NCBI RefSeq assembly: GCF_023715615.1
Contig: NZ_JAMBOM010000001.1
Location: 1,387,443 to 1,451,442 of the forward strand
Direction: 5' to 3'
Source of the DNA: Sporosarcina aquimarina
GTDB taxonomy: Bacteria; Bacillota; Bacilli; Bacillales_A; Planococcaceae
Length of the DNA: 64,000 nt
Below the pieces are notes generated by a model that saw only the letters and a program-made list of their open reading frames with translations, was not told the origin of the DNA and did no database searches. Position 1 is the first letter of the stretch. Every line of letters starts with the position of its first letter. The position numbers and the translations under genes were made by a program. Positions 19,150 through 28,181 of this stretch are shown here, piece after piece.

Positions 19150-20484
19150 TCAATAAATTCTACGATACTGTTCAATTTCCCATGGATGGACGGTGATCCG
19201 GTAGCTATCCCATTCTTTTTGCTTCACTTCTCTGAAGTTCGTATAGATATGATTCCCTAACGCTTCTTGCATCACGGGGTCTTTGTCTAAAGCTATCAGT
19301 GCATGATCCAGATCTGTTGGCAATGTTTCGATTCCTAATTCGTCGAGTTCATGGGCATTCATTTCATAAATGTTATAGTCACAAGGGGCGCCTGGAGTGA
19401 GGTTCTGTTCGATGCCACTTAAACCGGCTTTTAAGATTGTGGCTAATGCTAGATACGGATTCGCAACTGAATCGACTGATCGAACTTCGATTCGCGTACT
19501 TAATCCTCGAGAAGCTGGAATTCGGATGGCAGGACTTCTATTTTGTGCGGACCATGCAACGTAGCATGGAGCTTCAAAACCGGGTACCAGTCGTTTGTAA
19601 GAATTGACTGTGGGATTGGTAATCGATGTAAAACCTTTAACGTGTTTAAGGACGCCTGCCATGAACTGATAAGCAGTTTCGCTTAGTTTCAGTTCTCCTT
19701 GTTCGTCGTAAAATGCATTCTCCCCGTCTTTGAATAGAGAAATATTACAGTGCATACCAGAGCCGTTGACTCCAAAAATAGGTTTCGGCATGAAGGTTGC
19801 GTGAAAACCGTGTTCTCTTGCAATTGTTTTTACTACGAGTTTAAACGTCTGGATATTGTCACAAGCTTTTAAAGCATCTGCATATTTGAAATCGATTTCG
19901 TGTTGGCCAGGCGCTGATTCATGGTGAGATGCTTCCACTTCGAAACCCAGTTCTTCCAGCTGTAAAACGATGTCCCGCCTACAATTCTCCCCGAGATCGA
20001 GAGGGGCGAAGTCGAAATAATCACCTTGGTCATTCAAGTGCATTGTGGGATCGCCATGACGATCTAGCTTAAATAAGAAAAATTCAGGCTCAGGCCCTAA
20101 GTTGAAGTCTGTGAATCCCATGTCTGTCATTTCTTTAAGAATCCGCTTTAAATTCCCGCGTGGATCACCAGGGAAAGGCGTTCCGTCAGCTTGTGCTACA
20201 TCACAAATGAGCCTGGCCACTTTACCGGTACCAGAGGGCCAAGGAAACACCATCCAAGTATCTAGATCAGGTATCAAATACATATCTGATTCTTCAATTC
20301 TTGTAAACCCTTCAATAGAAGAACCGTCAAACATCATTTTGTTATCTAAGGCTTTTTCTAGCTGTGTAACAGGTATTTCTACGCTCTTGATCATTCCGAG
20401 AATGTCAGTAATTTGGAGTCGGATGAAATTCACATTCTCGTCTTTCGCATATTTTCGAATGTCATCTTTTGTCATCTTACTCAT
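19150..20484 (-). CDS. glnA: Glutamine synthetase type I-alpha, copy 2
   Basis: This 444-residue paralogue has the same length as copy 1 and all motifs conserved: [62 protein letters not shown]. Arg 62 is also present. Many substitutions lie near the C terminus ([22 protein letters not shown] versus [21 protein letters not shown]). Both copies look catalytically intact, so this is a true second enzyme. ATG 20484 is used because AAAGGACG lies before it; the longer open frame upstream runs through the promoter. Its leader carries the same promoter-operator arrangement as copy 1. Confidence 0.94.
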   Translation of the reverse strand: MSKMTKDDIRKYAKDENVNFIRLQITDILGMIKSVEIPVTQLEKALDNKMMFDGSSIEGFTRIEESDMYLIPDLDTWMVFPWPSGTGKVARLICDVAQADGTPFPGDPRGNLKRILKEMTDMGFTDFNLGPEPEFFLFKLDRHGDPTMHLNDQGDYFDFAPLDLGENCRRDIVLQLEELGFEVEASHHESAPGQHEIDFKYADALKACDNIQTFKLVVKTIAREHGFHATFMPKPIFGVNGSGMHCNISLFKDGENAFYDEQGELKLSETAYQFMAGVLKHVKGFTSITNPTVNSYKRLVPGFEAPCYVAWSAQNRSPAIRIPASRGLSTRIEVRSVDSVANPYLALATILKAGLSGIEQNLTPGAPCDYNIYEMNAHELDELGIETLPTDLDHALIALDKDPVMQEALGNHIYTNFREVKQKEWDSYRITVHPWEIEQYRRIY

Positions 20485-20510
20485 CAAGACACGTCCTTTT
20501 TTAATAGTTT

Positions 20511-20568
20511 TTATTATCTCACTTGCATAATAACTTATAATTATACATAGTGTGACAAACGTTTTCAA
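20511..20568 (-). promoter_or_regulatory. glnA copy 2 promoter with inverted-repeat operator at the start site
   Basis: On the minus strand: -35 TTGAAA (20568-20563), 17-base spacer, -10 TATAAT (20545-20540). Six bases later comes a perfect inverted repeat, TTATTAT-N9-ATAATAA (20533-20511). Position and half-sites match the copy 1 promoter; both also share GCA directly after the first half-site. Confidence 0.75.
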
Positions 20569-20682
20569 GGAAGTGACATCGATCTTCAACATTACAGATA
20601 GATGGATGGTTGTGATTGGTATTAGGAGGAGTGAAGAGGTGGCTTACTGTAAAGGGTTTTGGGGGATATAAAAAAGACCACA

Positions 20683-21216
20683 TTATTTGCGGTCTTTCCA
20701 GTTAGCTTCTATGAATTCGTCACGACCTGATTGAGCACGGTCCGCTTCGTATGCTTCTTTTTCTTTTTTATAAAAGTCTTGGTGGTAGTCTTCAGCCACA
20801 TAAAACGTTTCTGCGGGACGGATAACTGTTACGATCGGTTTTGTGAATCGGCCGCTTTCGGCAAGTTTGTTCTTAGAGTGCTCTGCAGCTAAACGTTGCT
20901 GTTCGGATGTATAAAAGATAGCAGTCGTATACGAGTGACCTCTATCTTGGAATTGGCCGTCAGCATCTGTAGGATCGATTTGTGGCCAATAGAGTTCTAA
21001 CAAGTCCTCATATGGATAAACCGCAGAGTCAAAAGTGATCTCAACGACTTCCAAATGTCCTGAATTGCCTTCTTTTACTTGCTCATATGTTGGATTTTCG
21101 ACTGATCCACCCATATAACCGGAGACGACCTTATGAATACCCTCCCATTCAGTAAATGGCTTGACCATACACCAAAAACAGCCGCCAGCAAAAATTGCTT
21201 TTTCAAGTTGTTCCAT
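20683..21216 (-). CDS. msrA: Peptide-methionine (S)-S-oxide reductase MsrA
   Basis: The 177-residue enzyme repairs oxidised methionine (S-sulfoxide) in proteins. The catalytic motif is GGCFWCM with the nucleophile Cys 13, and Cys 16 follows. Other family blocks are [49 protein letters not shown] and AEDYHQDF. No msrB is fused or adjacent. AAGAAGGT lies before ATG 21216. The terminator hairpin AAAGACC/GGTCTTT at 20673-20697 contains the stop codon in its loop, so the 3' end is very compact. Confidence 0.93.
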   Translation of the reverse strand: MEQLEKAIFAGGCFWCMVKPFTEWEGIHKVVSGYMGGSVENPTYEQVKEGNSGHLEVVEITFDSAVYPYEDLLELYWPQIDPTDADGQFQDRGHSYTTAIFYTSEQQRLAAEHSKNKLAESGRFTKPIVTVIRPAETFYVAEDYHQDFYKKEKEAYEADRAQSGRDEFIEANWKDRK

Positions 21217-21373
21217 CTTGTCTACCTTCTTTCAATTGAGTCCATTCTTACATCTTAGACGTTCACTCTTTTAGTGTCCAGTGTTCGCGCATGATATACT
21301 AGATTTACACTATGCAACCAACGATTCAAGAGAACGTCCTGTTTTGTGACTTTACTATTGGGGGAATACAATA

Positions 21374-22324
21374 ATGTCAGAACACTATGAAGGTCCAGTC
21401 CCGAAACGCCGGAGACGACGGAGATTGAGAAAAGGCAGAGTACTTGTCACTCTATTTTTACTCGGGTTTGTTGGAATAGGACTTTTTTCATCTTATCAAT
21501 ATATCGCGGGCAAAAGGATGGCTTCTAAAAACGCTATAGAGCCGGGAAGTTTTGAAGGTGATTTGCTCGATCCTTCAACGTCATCTGTTGAAAACTATTT
21601 GTTACTCGGCGTCGATGATGATGGCAGCGGGAGATCCCGTACCGATACCATGATGGTTCTTTCATGGGACAAGCAAGCAAAAACAATGAAACTTGTATCG
21701 TTTATGCGTGATATTTATGCGGATATTCCTGGATATAAGTCGTACAAGCTTAACACGGCATATTATTTAGGTGGTGTGCAAAGTGCTAAAGACACCATCA
21801 CGGGAATGTTCAACATTCCTATACACCACTATGCGATTGTTGACTTTGATAATTTTGAAACCATCGCAGACACTGCCTTTCCAGACGGAGTAGAAATGGA
21901 TGTAAAGAAAGAAATGTCTGAGAAAATCGGGGTTACATTAATGCCTGGCGTTCAACAGTTAAATGGAAAAGAGTTGTTGGGGTATGCCCGATTCCGTGCA
22001 GATTCTGAAGGCGATTTTGGACGTGTCCAACGCCAACAAGAAGTTTTGGCAGCTGTTAAAAAGCAGGCGATGACTCCAGGAATGTTAGTTCGTGCACCCA
22101 AAATTGCAGGCGTGATTTCTCAGACCGTAGAAACAGATTTGACATCTAAAGAAGAACTTTCTCGTCTGACGAATTTGTTAGTGAAAGGCGGAGCAGATAT
22201 AGAAACTCTTACTGTTCCTGTAAAAGGTTCATATTCATTTGCAGATTACTCACATGCGGGTTCGGTTATTGAAGTGAATCTGGAGCAGAATCGTGAAGCG
22301 ATTCGTTCATTCATCGCAAATTGA
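21374..22324 (+). CDS. LytR-CpsA-Psr (LCP) family glycopolymer ligase
   Basis: The 316-residue membrane-anchored enzyme has a short basic cytoplasmic N terminus (PKRRRRRRLRKGR), one transmembrane helix (about 25-45), then the extracellular LCP domain. Its motifs are LLLGVDDDGSGRSRTDTMMVLSWD, VSFMRDIYADIPGYKSYKLN and LLGYARFRADSEGDFGRVQRQ. The Arg and Asp residues of these blocks bind the polyprenyl-diphosphate and magnesium. It should attach wall teichoic acid or similar polymers to peptidoglycan (TagTUV type). GGGGG precedes ATG 21374. The next gene starts 31 bases later and may be cotranscribed. Confidence 0.9.
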   Translation: MSEHYEGPVPKRRRRRRLRKGRVLVTLFLLGFVGIGLFSSYQYIAGKRMASKNAIEPGSFEGDLLDPSTSSVENYLLLGVDDDGSGRSRTDTMMVLSWDKQAKTMKLVSFMRDIYADIPGYKSYKLNTAYYLGGVQSAKDTITGMFNIPIHHYAIVDFDNFETIADTAFPDGVEMDVKKEMSEKIGVTLMPGVQQLNGKELLGYARFRADSEGDFGRVQRQQEVLAAVKKQAMTPGMLVRAPKIAGVISQTVETDLTSKEELSRLTNLLVKGGADIETLTVPVKGSYSFADYSHAGSVIEVNLEQNREAIRSFIAN

Positions 22325-22355
22325 TAGGAAATCGACTTATGAAGGAGTGGGGGAT

Positions 22356-23588
22356 TTGGCGGGTAAGAGGGAAGTGCATGAGGACCATGATCAGAATGAG
22401 GAATATGGAATTCCTCCTAAGAACCGTATTATTCGGTTCTTAGGAGGCAAGACCACACTCTTCATACTAATTGTATTATTGCTTGTCGGTCTGAACGTTT
22501 TAATATTCGATAAAATATCGTTCATCTTTTATCCGATACAAGTACTATTTTCAACAGTGGTGTTACCGATTATATTGGCAACAATTTTATATTACTTGTT
22601 ACGACCACTGCTAGATAAATTAGTAAAGATAAAAATCCCTAAAGTATGGGGAATCGCAATTATTTTTCTGACAGCAATCGGACTGATCACATTACTCGTG
22701 TTTTTAGTCTTACCATTTTTGAAAATACAATTTTGGAAGCTCGTCGAGGAATTCCCAACATACTTCAATCAACTAATTCTTACTCTCGATTCATTTTTTA
22801 GCAATTCTCTATTTGCACCTTACTACAATCAGCTGGACATTAATGCTTCGGAGCTACTGGACTCGGGGCTTGAAAATATTGGACAGATGGTTGCTGATGC
22901 ACTTGGCGGCATTGCATCCGGTTTGACAACGTTTATCTCTACGTTGACCGGAATCATTCTTTCTATTGTTACCGTTCCGTTCATCTTGTTTTATCTTTTG
23001 AAGGATGGGGAGAATCTACCGAAATACGTAATAAAACTGTTACCACCAAGAATGCGTGATGATGCTCAGTCGATTTTAAAGGATGCAGACCATCAGATTA
23101 GTGCTTATATCCAAGGTCAAATCCTAGTTGCGATATGTATCGGTGCGATGGTAACAATCGGTTTCTTGATCATCGATATGAAATACGCCCTCTTGCTTGG
23201 TGTGCTTGCCATGTTCACAAGTGTGGTCCCATATCTTGGTCCAGTCATTGCCATTACACCGGCAATCATCATTGCTATTGTCACTTCACCATTCATGCTC
23301 GTAAAACTTGCGATTGTGTGGACTGTTGTTCAGTTGATTGAAGGGAAGTTCATTTCACCACAAATCATGGGGAAAACCCTACATATTCATCCAATTACCA
23401 TCATTTTCGTCTTACTGACGGCAGGTTCGTTATTTGGTGTGGCGGGTGTCATACTAGGGATACCTGGTTATGCGTTACTCAAAGTCTTCACTACGCATTT
23501 GTTCCGGTTATTGAAAGTGCGCTATAACAAATATGAAGTTGATATCCGTATGCATTATGAACGTCCGAATTATGACAAAAAAGAGTAA
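22356..23588 (+). CDS. AI-2E family (PerM-type) transporter
   Basis: The 410-residue membrane protein has about seven or eight helices. Family features are a hydrophobic N-terminal pair, a large external/amphipathic segment (about 120-200), the block ILFYLLKDGENLPKYVIKLLP near residue 210, then ISAYIQGQILVAICIG and GVLAMFTSVVPYLGPVIA, and the C-terminal PQIMGKTLHIHPITIIFVLL. Relatives are proposed exporters or sodium/proton antiporters, so the name does not prove AI-2 transport. The start is TTG 22356, eight bases after AAGGAG; the earlier ATG overlaps the end of the LCP gene and has no ribosome binding site. Confidence 0.85.
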   Translation: MAGKREVHEDHDQNEEYGIPPKNRIIRFLGGKTTLFILIVLLLVGLNVLIFDKISFIFYPIQVLFSTVVLPIILATILYYLLRPLLDKLVKIKIPKVWGIAIIFLTAIGLITLLVFLVLPFLKIQFWKLVEEFPTYFNQLILTLDSFFSNSLFAPYYNQLDINASELLDSGLENIGQMVADALGGIASGLTTFISTLTGIILSIVTVPFILFYLLKDGENLPKYVIKLLPPRMRDDAQSILKDADHQISAYIQGQILVAICIGAMVTIGFLIIDMKYALLLGVLAMFTSVVPYLGPVIAITPAIIIAIVTSPFMLVKLAIVWTVVQLIEGKFISPQIMGKTLHIHPITIIFVLLTAGSLFGVAGVILGIPGYALLKVFTTHLFRLLKVRYNKYEVDIRMHYERPNYDKKE

Positions 23589-23594
23589 CTGTTA

Positions 23595-23628
23595 AAACAG
23601 CCGTGCTTATATGCAGGGCTGTTTTTTT
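23595..23628 (+). terminator. Terminator after the AI-2E family gene
   Basis: Stem AACAGCC(GTGC)/(GCAG)GGCTGTT followed by seven T. Confidence 0.85.
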
Positions 23629-23701
23629 ATACTCAACTTTACCATAATTATATTATGTAAAGCTGATAATCAAAAACACTCTCTAAATACAGGAGAGTGT
23701 T

Positions 23702-24700
23702 TTATGGGGTATCATATAAAATTCTTCCCATTTGAGAAAAGTCATAACCTTTTATAGCAGAAAGCTCTTTCTTAAAAGCTTCAGATTGTAAGATGTTCAA
23801 AACTGTTTCCCGCAATGTTTTGTTATCTTCACGTTTGATCATGACTAGGTCATATTGTTCTTCCGTCATGGGGATATATTCGACGTTCACTAAGTGAGCA
23901 TTCTTTTCAATCCCAACACCAATATCCGCTTCTCCTGCTGCAACTTTACTTGCTACTGCTAAGTGATTCATCTCGATATTCTCATAGCCTGATATCGTCT
24001 TTGGTAGAATACCTTCCAGTCGCAGTCGTTCATCCGTTAATACTCGAATTCCAGATCCCAGTTCACGATTGACAAATTGAATATCATTACGGTTTAAATC
24101 ACGCCACCCTCTAATATTTTTCGGATTTCCGGGCTGAACGTAAAAACCCGCCGAACGGGAGAGTAAGTTAACTACAGTATATTCTCGGCCAATTAAGATT
24201 CTTCGAATGTAGGGGATGTTATAGGAACCTGTATCCCCATCAAAAAGATGAGTACTGACAAGATCAGCTTCTCCCTGAACGAGTGCGAGCAAACTGTTCA
24301 AACTACCAGTGTGAGAACGGAGAGTTCGATAGTTACTTGATGTAGCGGTGATTGCGTTTGCTAAAAGGTCCAGAGTAACATCTTGTCCGCTAATGATTAC
24401 ATGTTGCAAAGTCCGTGGTTGCGGGAGAGGGGGGATAGACTGATTCTGTAAGATAGTTGGCTCAACAGATTTCGGTTCAGGTACTTGTTGTGGAGTTGGT
24501 TGTGGCACAGGGCGATCGGTTCCACTTTTCATGCGTTCTTTATAAGCTTCAAAGTCAGAAGCGTCAATCCGCATTTGCCTACCAACTCGGTATGCAACGA
24601 TTTCTCCTTTTTTAATAAGATCATACACAGTTAATTTGGAGACTTGCAGCAAGTCAGCGAGATCTTCAGTCGTATAAGAAACGTTATCATGTGAATTCAA
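23702..24700 (-). CDS. Excisionase-type HTH / periplasmic-binding-domain regulator (YvgK-like), next to modABC
   Basis: The 332-residue protein has an N-terminal MerR/excisionase-type HTH (YTTEDLADLLQVSKLTVYDLIKKGEIVAYRVGRQM, read in two pieces, residues 9-45). A Pro/Gln-rich linker follows (about 65-105), then a PBP-like ligand-binding domain (about 110-325, with GELGSGIRVLTDERL and AAGEADIGVGIEKNA). This layout matches the YvgK family beside molybdate transporters, so it probably senses molybdate or molybdenum cofactor and controls the divergent modABC operon. The TTG 24700 start follows GGAGGG by eight bases. The shared intergenic region is very AT rich and has TATAGATA twice (24805 and 24841). 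Confidence 0.75.
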   Translation of the reverse strand: MNSHDNVSYTTEDLADLLQVSKLTVYDLIKKGEIVAYRVGRQMRIDASDFEAYKERMKSGTDRPVPQPTPQQVPEPKSVEPTILQNQSIPPLPQPRTLQHVIISGQDVTLDLLANAITATSSNYRTLRSHTGSLNSLLALVQGEADLVSTHLFDGDTGSYNIPYIRRILIGREYTVVNLLSRSAGFYVQPGNPKNIRGWRDLNRNDIQFVNRELGSGIRVLTDERLRLEGILPKTISGYENIEMNHLAVASKVAAGEADIGVGIEKNAHLVNVEYIPMTEEQYDLVMIKREDNKTLRETVLNILQSEAFKKELSAIKGYDFSQMGRILYDTP

Positions 24701-24885
24701 CTTACAAACCCTCCATTTCTTTCTTCTATCTTCTCTTATTTTTAGAATTATTGCAATAGACACAACGAGATATAACGATCAATAGTTAGAATTGTTTAAT
24801 TATATATAGATAAAGAGAGTTCCCTTATGTTATAAATAGATATAGATAGTTATAATTAAATATAAATGGTGAAGGGGAGAATGAT

Positions 24886-25680
24886 TTGAATAAAATACGT
24901 TTTGGGCTCATGATGGCAATCTTGCTACTAGTATTGGTGGGTTGTTCAAATAATAAGACTGCGTCTGACGGAAATAGAGCTAATAAAACGGATAAAGTGG
25001 AGCTCCACATTTCTGCTGCAGCCAGTTTGACCGATGCATTGGATGACTTTAAAAAAATGTATGAAAAAGAGCATGAGAATGTGGAGTTGACGTTCATGTA
25101 TGGCGGGTCTGGAAAGCTTGCCACTTCGATTGAAAATGGAGCTCCTGCTGATGTATTTTTATCTGCAAGTAAAAAAGATATGGATACACTTGAAAATGAA
25201 GAGTTACTAGATGCATCAACGCGGACAGATTTTACAAAAAATGTGTTAGTTTTAATTGCAAATGAAGAGTCAGATTCAGCACTTACTAATTTTGAAGAGA
25301 TTGACCCAGCTTCGATTAATCATTTCGTCATTGGTGAACCAGAAAGCGTCCCAGTGGGCCGTTATACAAGAGAAGTATTTGAACATTTAAACCTATGGGA
25401 GCCGTTGCAGGACAAGTTGGTTCTTGCGTCAGACGTGCGACAAGTGCTTACTCAAGTCGAACTGGGAAATGCAGATTACGGGGTTGTCTATTCGAGTGAT
25501 GCGTTTATTTCTGATAAAGTAAAAGTAATCGCTGAATCAGATCCGAGCTGGCATGAACCGATTGTTTACCCTGGTGCCGTTTTGAAAGAGTCTCAACACC
25601 CGGCAGAAGCCCAACAGTTTTTCGATGCATTACTAGGTGATCAAGGCCAAGAAACGCTAGCAAAGTACGGATTTAAGTAA
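24886..25680 (+). CDS. modA: Molybdate ABC transporter substrate-binding lipoprotein
   Basis: The 264-residue protein has a signal peptide with lipobox LVGC (Cys 20). Core motifs of ModA follow: ISAAASLTDALDDFKKMYE, FMYGGSGKLATSIENGAPADVFLSA, FVIGEPESVPVGRYTREV, LGNADYGVVYSSDAF. The Ser/Ala residues of the first two blocks line the oxyanion pocket. Molybdate or tungstate specificity cannot be decided from sequence. The start is TTG 24886, preceded by AAGGGGAG. First gene of modABC. Confidence 0.92.
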   Translation: MNKIRFGLMMAILLLVLVGCSNNKTASDGNRANKTDKVELHISAAASLTDALDDFKKMYEKEHENVELTFMYGGSGKLATSIENGAPADVFLSASKKDMDTLENEELLDASTRTDFTKNVLVLIANEESDSALTNFEEIDPASINHFVIGEPESVPVGRYTREVFEHLNLWEPLQDKLVLASDVRQVLTQVELGNADYGVVYSSDAFISDKVKVIAESDPSWHEPIVYPGAVLKESQHPAEAQQFFDALLGDQGQETLAKYGFK

Positions 25681-25698
25681 GCAAAGGAGGTAGATGGT

Positions 25699-26379
25699 TT
25701 GGATTTAAGTCCTTTATTACTTTCTATAAAAGTAGCGGTCATCTCCACGACCATCGTATTTGTGTTCGGTGTGTTTTTTGCACATTTATTTGAGAAACGA
25801 CTATTTTGGGGGAAATCGATAGTTGAATCATTATTTCTCTTACCGCTCGTCTTACCTCCGACTGTCGTAGGTTTCGGTCTGCTGATTTTATTCGGAAAAA
25901 AGGGCTGGATTGGTAACTGGTTACTCGAGACGTTCGATATCCAAATTGTATTTACTTGGACGGCTGCAGTCCTTGCATCTGTGGTTGTCAGTTTCCCTCT
26001 CATGTATCAAAGTGCGGCGGCAGCTTTTGATAGTCTAGACAATAAGTTAGGGGATGCGGCGCGGACGATGGGGGCCTCTGAGTGGCGGGTTTTCAGAACC
26101 ATCACGTTTCCACTTGCATGGCCGGGATTATTAGCGGGACTTGTTCTTTCGTTTGCAAGAGGGCTTGGTGAATTCGGTGCAACGCTCATGCTAGCTGGAT
26201 ACATACCAGGTAAGACGGACACGATTCCAATGGCAATCTATTTTGCAGTAGAAGCGGGGAAGATGGAGAAAGCGACGTTTTGGGTTGTCATTATTACAGC
26301 ACTCGGTTTCAGTACAATTCTTTGGTTAAACTGGTGGAGTAAACGGAACTTAAGACGCTTTGCTTCAGAAAAAAGATAG
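25699..26379 (+). CDS. modB: Molybdate ABC transporter permease
   Basis: The 226-residue permease has five predicted helices and the ModB-type EAA loop DAARTMGASEWRVFRTITFPLAWPG (split across residues about 115-140), with FARGLGEFGATLMLAGYIPGKTDTIP after it. The TTG 25699 start follows AAAGGAGG by eight bases. It lies 18 bases after modA and 12 before the ATPase gene. Confidence 0.93.
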   Translation: MDLSPLLLSIKVAVISTTIVFVFGVFFAHLFEKRLFWGKSIVESLFLLPLVLPPTVVGFGLLILFGKKGWIGNWLLETFDIQIVFTWTAAVLASVVVSFPLMYQSAAAAFDSLDNKLGDAARTMGASEWRVFRTITFPLAWPGLLAGLVLSFARGLGEFGATLMLAGYIPGKTDTIPMAIYFAVEAGKMEKATFWVVIITALGFSTILWLNWWSKRNLRRFASEKR

Positions 26380-26391
26380 GCAGGTGATTCG

Positions 26392-27063
26392 ATGTTAGAC
26401 GTATCCATCAGGAAACAGCTAGATCATTTCGAGCTGGATGTTAGTTTTACAGCGTATAACGAAATTATTGTTTTGGCGGGGTCTTCAGGAGCAGGGAAGA
26501 CGTCTATTTTGCAAGCCATTGCTGGATTAAATGAACCTGATAGCGGAATGATTACGCTCAATGGAAAGAGTTTTTTTGATGGGAAGAGGAATTCATTACC
26601 CACGAGATCCCGTAATATAGGGTACTTATTTCAAGATTATGCGTTGTTTCCACATATGACAGTCGAACGCAATATTCACTACGGCCTTCATAAGCAAACT
26701 ACTGCGACGACTGGTTTTATCATCGAACAATTACTGACGGTGCTTGGCATAAGCCATTTGTTGGACAAGTATCCTCATCAGATTTCTGGCGGGGAGAAAC
26801 AACGGGTTGCTCTTGCTCGTGCGCTTGCTACAGAGCCTGATTTGCTTCTATTGGATGAGCCATTATCCGCTTTGGATGAAGAAACGCGCGAGGAGTGCCA
26901 AAATGAGTTACTCCGGTTACATGAATTATGGAAAATCCCATTCCTTATAGTGACTCATAGCCGATTAGAGGCTGAAAAGTTAGGGGATCGGGTACTCCAT
27001 TTGAAAAAGGGCTTGCTTGTCAATGATAGTCGTGGAACAATGAAAGAAACCCCAGTGCACTAA
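26392..27063 (+). CDS. modC: Molybdate ABC transporter ATPase, short form lacking the TOBE domain
   Basis: The 223-residue nucleotide-binding subunit has Walker A GSSGAGKTS (near 32), Q-loop LFQDYALFPHMTV, ABC signature ISGGEKQRVALARAL (near 128), Walker B LLLLDEPLSALDEETR and H-loop VTHSRLEA. Classical ModC proteins are about 350 residues because of a C-terminal regulatory TOBE domain; here the gene ends right after the ATPase core. Direct feedback by oxyanion binding to the ATPase is therefore unlikely, which fits control by the divergent regulator instead. Confidence 0.88.
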   Translation: MLDVSIRKQLDHFELDVSFTAYNEIIVLAGSSGAGKTSILQAIAGLNEPDSGMITLNGKSFFDGKRNSLPTRSRNIGYLFQDYALFPHMTVERNIHYGLHKQTTATTGFIIEQLLTVLGISHLLDKYPHQISGGEKQRVALARALATEPDLLLLDEPLSALDEETREECQNELLRLHELWKIPFLIVTHSRLEAEKLGDRVLHLKKGLLVNDSRGTMKETPVH

Positions 27064-27089
27064 GTAACGGGGTTCCGGAGGCGATACCT

Positions 27090-27524
27090 ATGGATGAAAT
27101 TACAATTGTTCCATTGACAAATGAAGAAGAACTGATTGAAGCTTTTCCGATTATGAGTCAGCTCCGTACCCATTTAGATTTGGAAGAGTACTTGGAGCTC
27201 GTGTATGAGTCTGAAGCAAAAGAACGTTACCAGATGCTCGGATTACGGGATAATGGCGAGTTAAAAGCGGTTATTGGCTTTAAACCGATGATTACACTCT
27301 ATTACGGGCGCTCGCTATGGGTATGTGACTTAGTGACGGACAAATCAGGTCGATCTAAGGGCTATGGCGATAAATTGCTTACACACGTTGAGCAATGGGG
27401 GAAAAAACACAATTACGAATCGATTGCATTATCTTCAGGGTTACAACGCACGAGTGCACACCATTTTTATGAGGAAAAAATGGACTACAGCAAAGTCAGT
27501 ATCGTGTTCAAAAAAGAATTTTGA
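27090..27524 (+). CDS. GNAT family N-acetyltransferase
   Basis: The 144-residue protein has a GCN5-related fold. Visible are the beta4 strand LWVCDLVTDKSGRSKGYGDKLL with the acetyl-CoA pyrophosphate loop (R-S-K-G-Y-G, near residues 88-95), and the C-terminal SGLQRTSAHHFYEEKMDYSKVS (near 118-138), common to the family. The substrate is unknown. It starts 26 bases after modC with GGAGG before ATG 27090 and could be read through from the mod operon. Confidence 0.85.
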   Translation: MDEITIVPLTNEEELIEAFPIMSQLRTHLDLEEYLELVYESEAKERYQMLGLRDNGELKAVIGFKPMITLYYGRSLWVCDLVTDKSGRSKGYGDKLLTHVEQWGKKHNYESIALSSGLQRTSAHHFYEEKMDYSKVSIVFKKEF

Positions 27525-27628
27525 TGCGAAAAGTGCCGATTTTACGGGTATGCGAACAAAGATGCGAACAGCCGGTAGATACCAACCAATCTGCCGGTTT
27601 TACGAATGTTTAAGGAGTTGTTGGACGA

Positions 27629-28000
27629 ATGTGGGTCAATGAAAATGGAATGCTGAGACAAACATCAGATGAGACACGTGTAAAATTCAGAACATCGATT
27701 AGCCAGGAGATTTTGGAGCAGCTTAAACAGCTAGCAGATCAGCATGGAACGTTTGTGAATTATTTGCTTGAAGATGGATTAAAAGTCGTATTGCAGCAAG
27801 GTTCAATAACATTCAATAAAGAAACGCGACCTAAAGACCGGATCCAGTATAAAACGACATACGATAAGCAGTTGTTGGAAAGCGTGCGAGCGTTAGCCAA
27901 AGATCATCAGTTGTATATAAATGACGTGATTGAGTATGGGGTGCAGTTTATAGATGTGGATCGGGCAAAAGCGGGGCAACATAGATATCGGATTGAATAA
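27629..28000 (+). CDS. Tandem ribbon-helix-helix-like protein
   Basis: The 123-residue protein consists of two similar halves. Residues 17-54 (RVKFRTSISQEILEQL then KQLADQHGTFVNYLLEDGL) and 71-108 (RIQYKTTYDKQLLESV then RALAKDHQLYINDVIEYGV) align without gaps at a constant offset of 54. Each half looks like strand-helix-turn-helix, the MetJ/Arc (RHH) pattern. RHH proteins normally dimerise to form one DNA-binding ribbon, so this chain could fold as a single-chain dimer. The function is unknown. AAGGAG is eleven bases before ATG 27629. Confidence 0.65.
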   Translation: MWVNENGMLRQTSDETRVKFRTSISQEILEQLKQLADQHGTFVNYLLEDGLKVVLQQGSITFNKETRPKDRIQYKTTYDKQLLESVRALAKDHQLYINDVIEYGVQFIDVDRAKAGQHRYRIE

Positions 28001-28121
28001 TAGTTGCTTTCCTTTAACGCCCCCGTCATAATATATATTATAGGAAGTTGCGTATCACTTATAAGTATACTTAGGATAGTGAGATAAAACAGCGAAAATG
28101 TGTGATTTCTAAGGAATTTAT

Positions 28122-28156
28122 AAAACGCGACTTTTTTTCTAAAGTCGCGTTTTATT
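28122..28156. terminator. Bidirectional terminator between the RHH-like and MFS genes
   Basis: Stem AAAACGCGACTTT/AAAGTCGCGTTTT with T tracts on either strand. Confidence 0.85.
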
Positions 28157-28181
28157 GTAGTTCTATTTAGTTTACGTGCAC

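Noticed and set aside
17837..20568. GlnR/TnrA binding sites at the glnA promoters
   Set aside because: TGTNA-N7-TNACA is not matched in either leader; the shared repeat is a different sequence.
20485..20592. 36-residue N-terminal extension of glutamine synthetase copy 2
   Set aside because: The extension is translated promoter and operator sequence; ATG 20484 has the ribosome binding site and gives the same length as copy 1.
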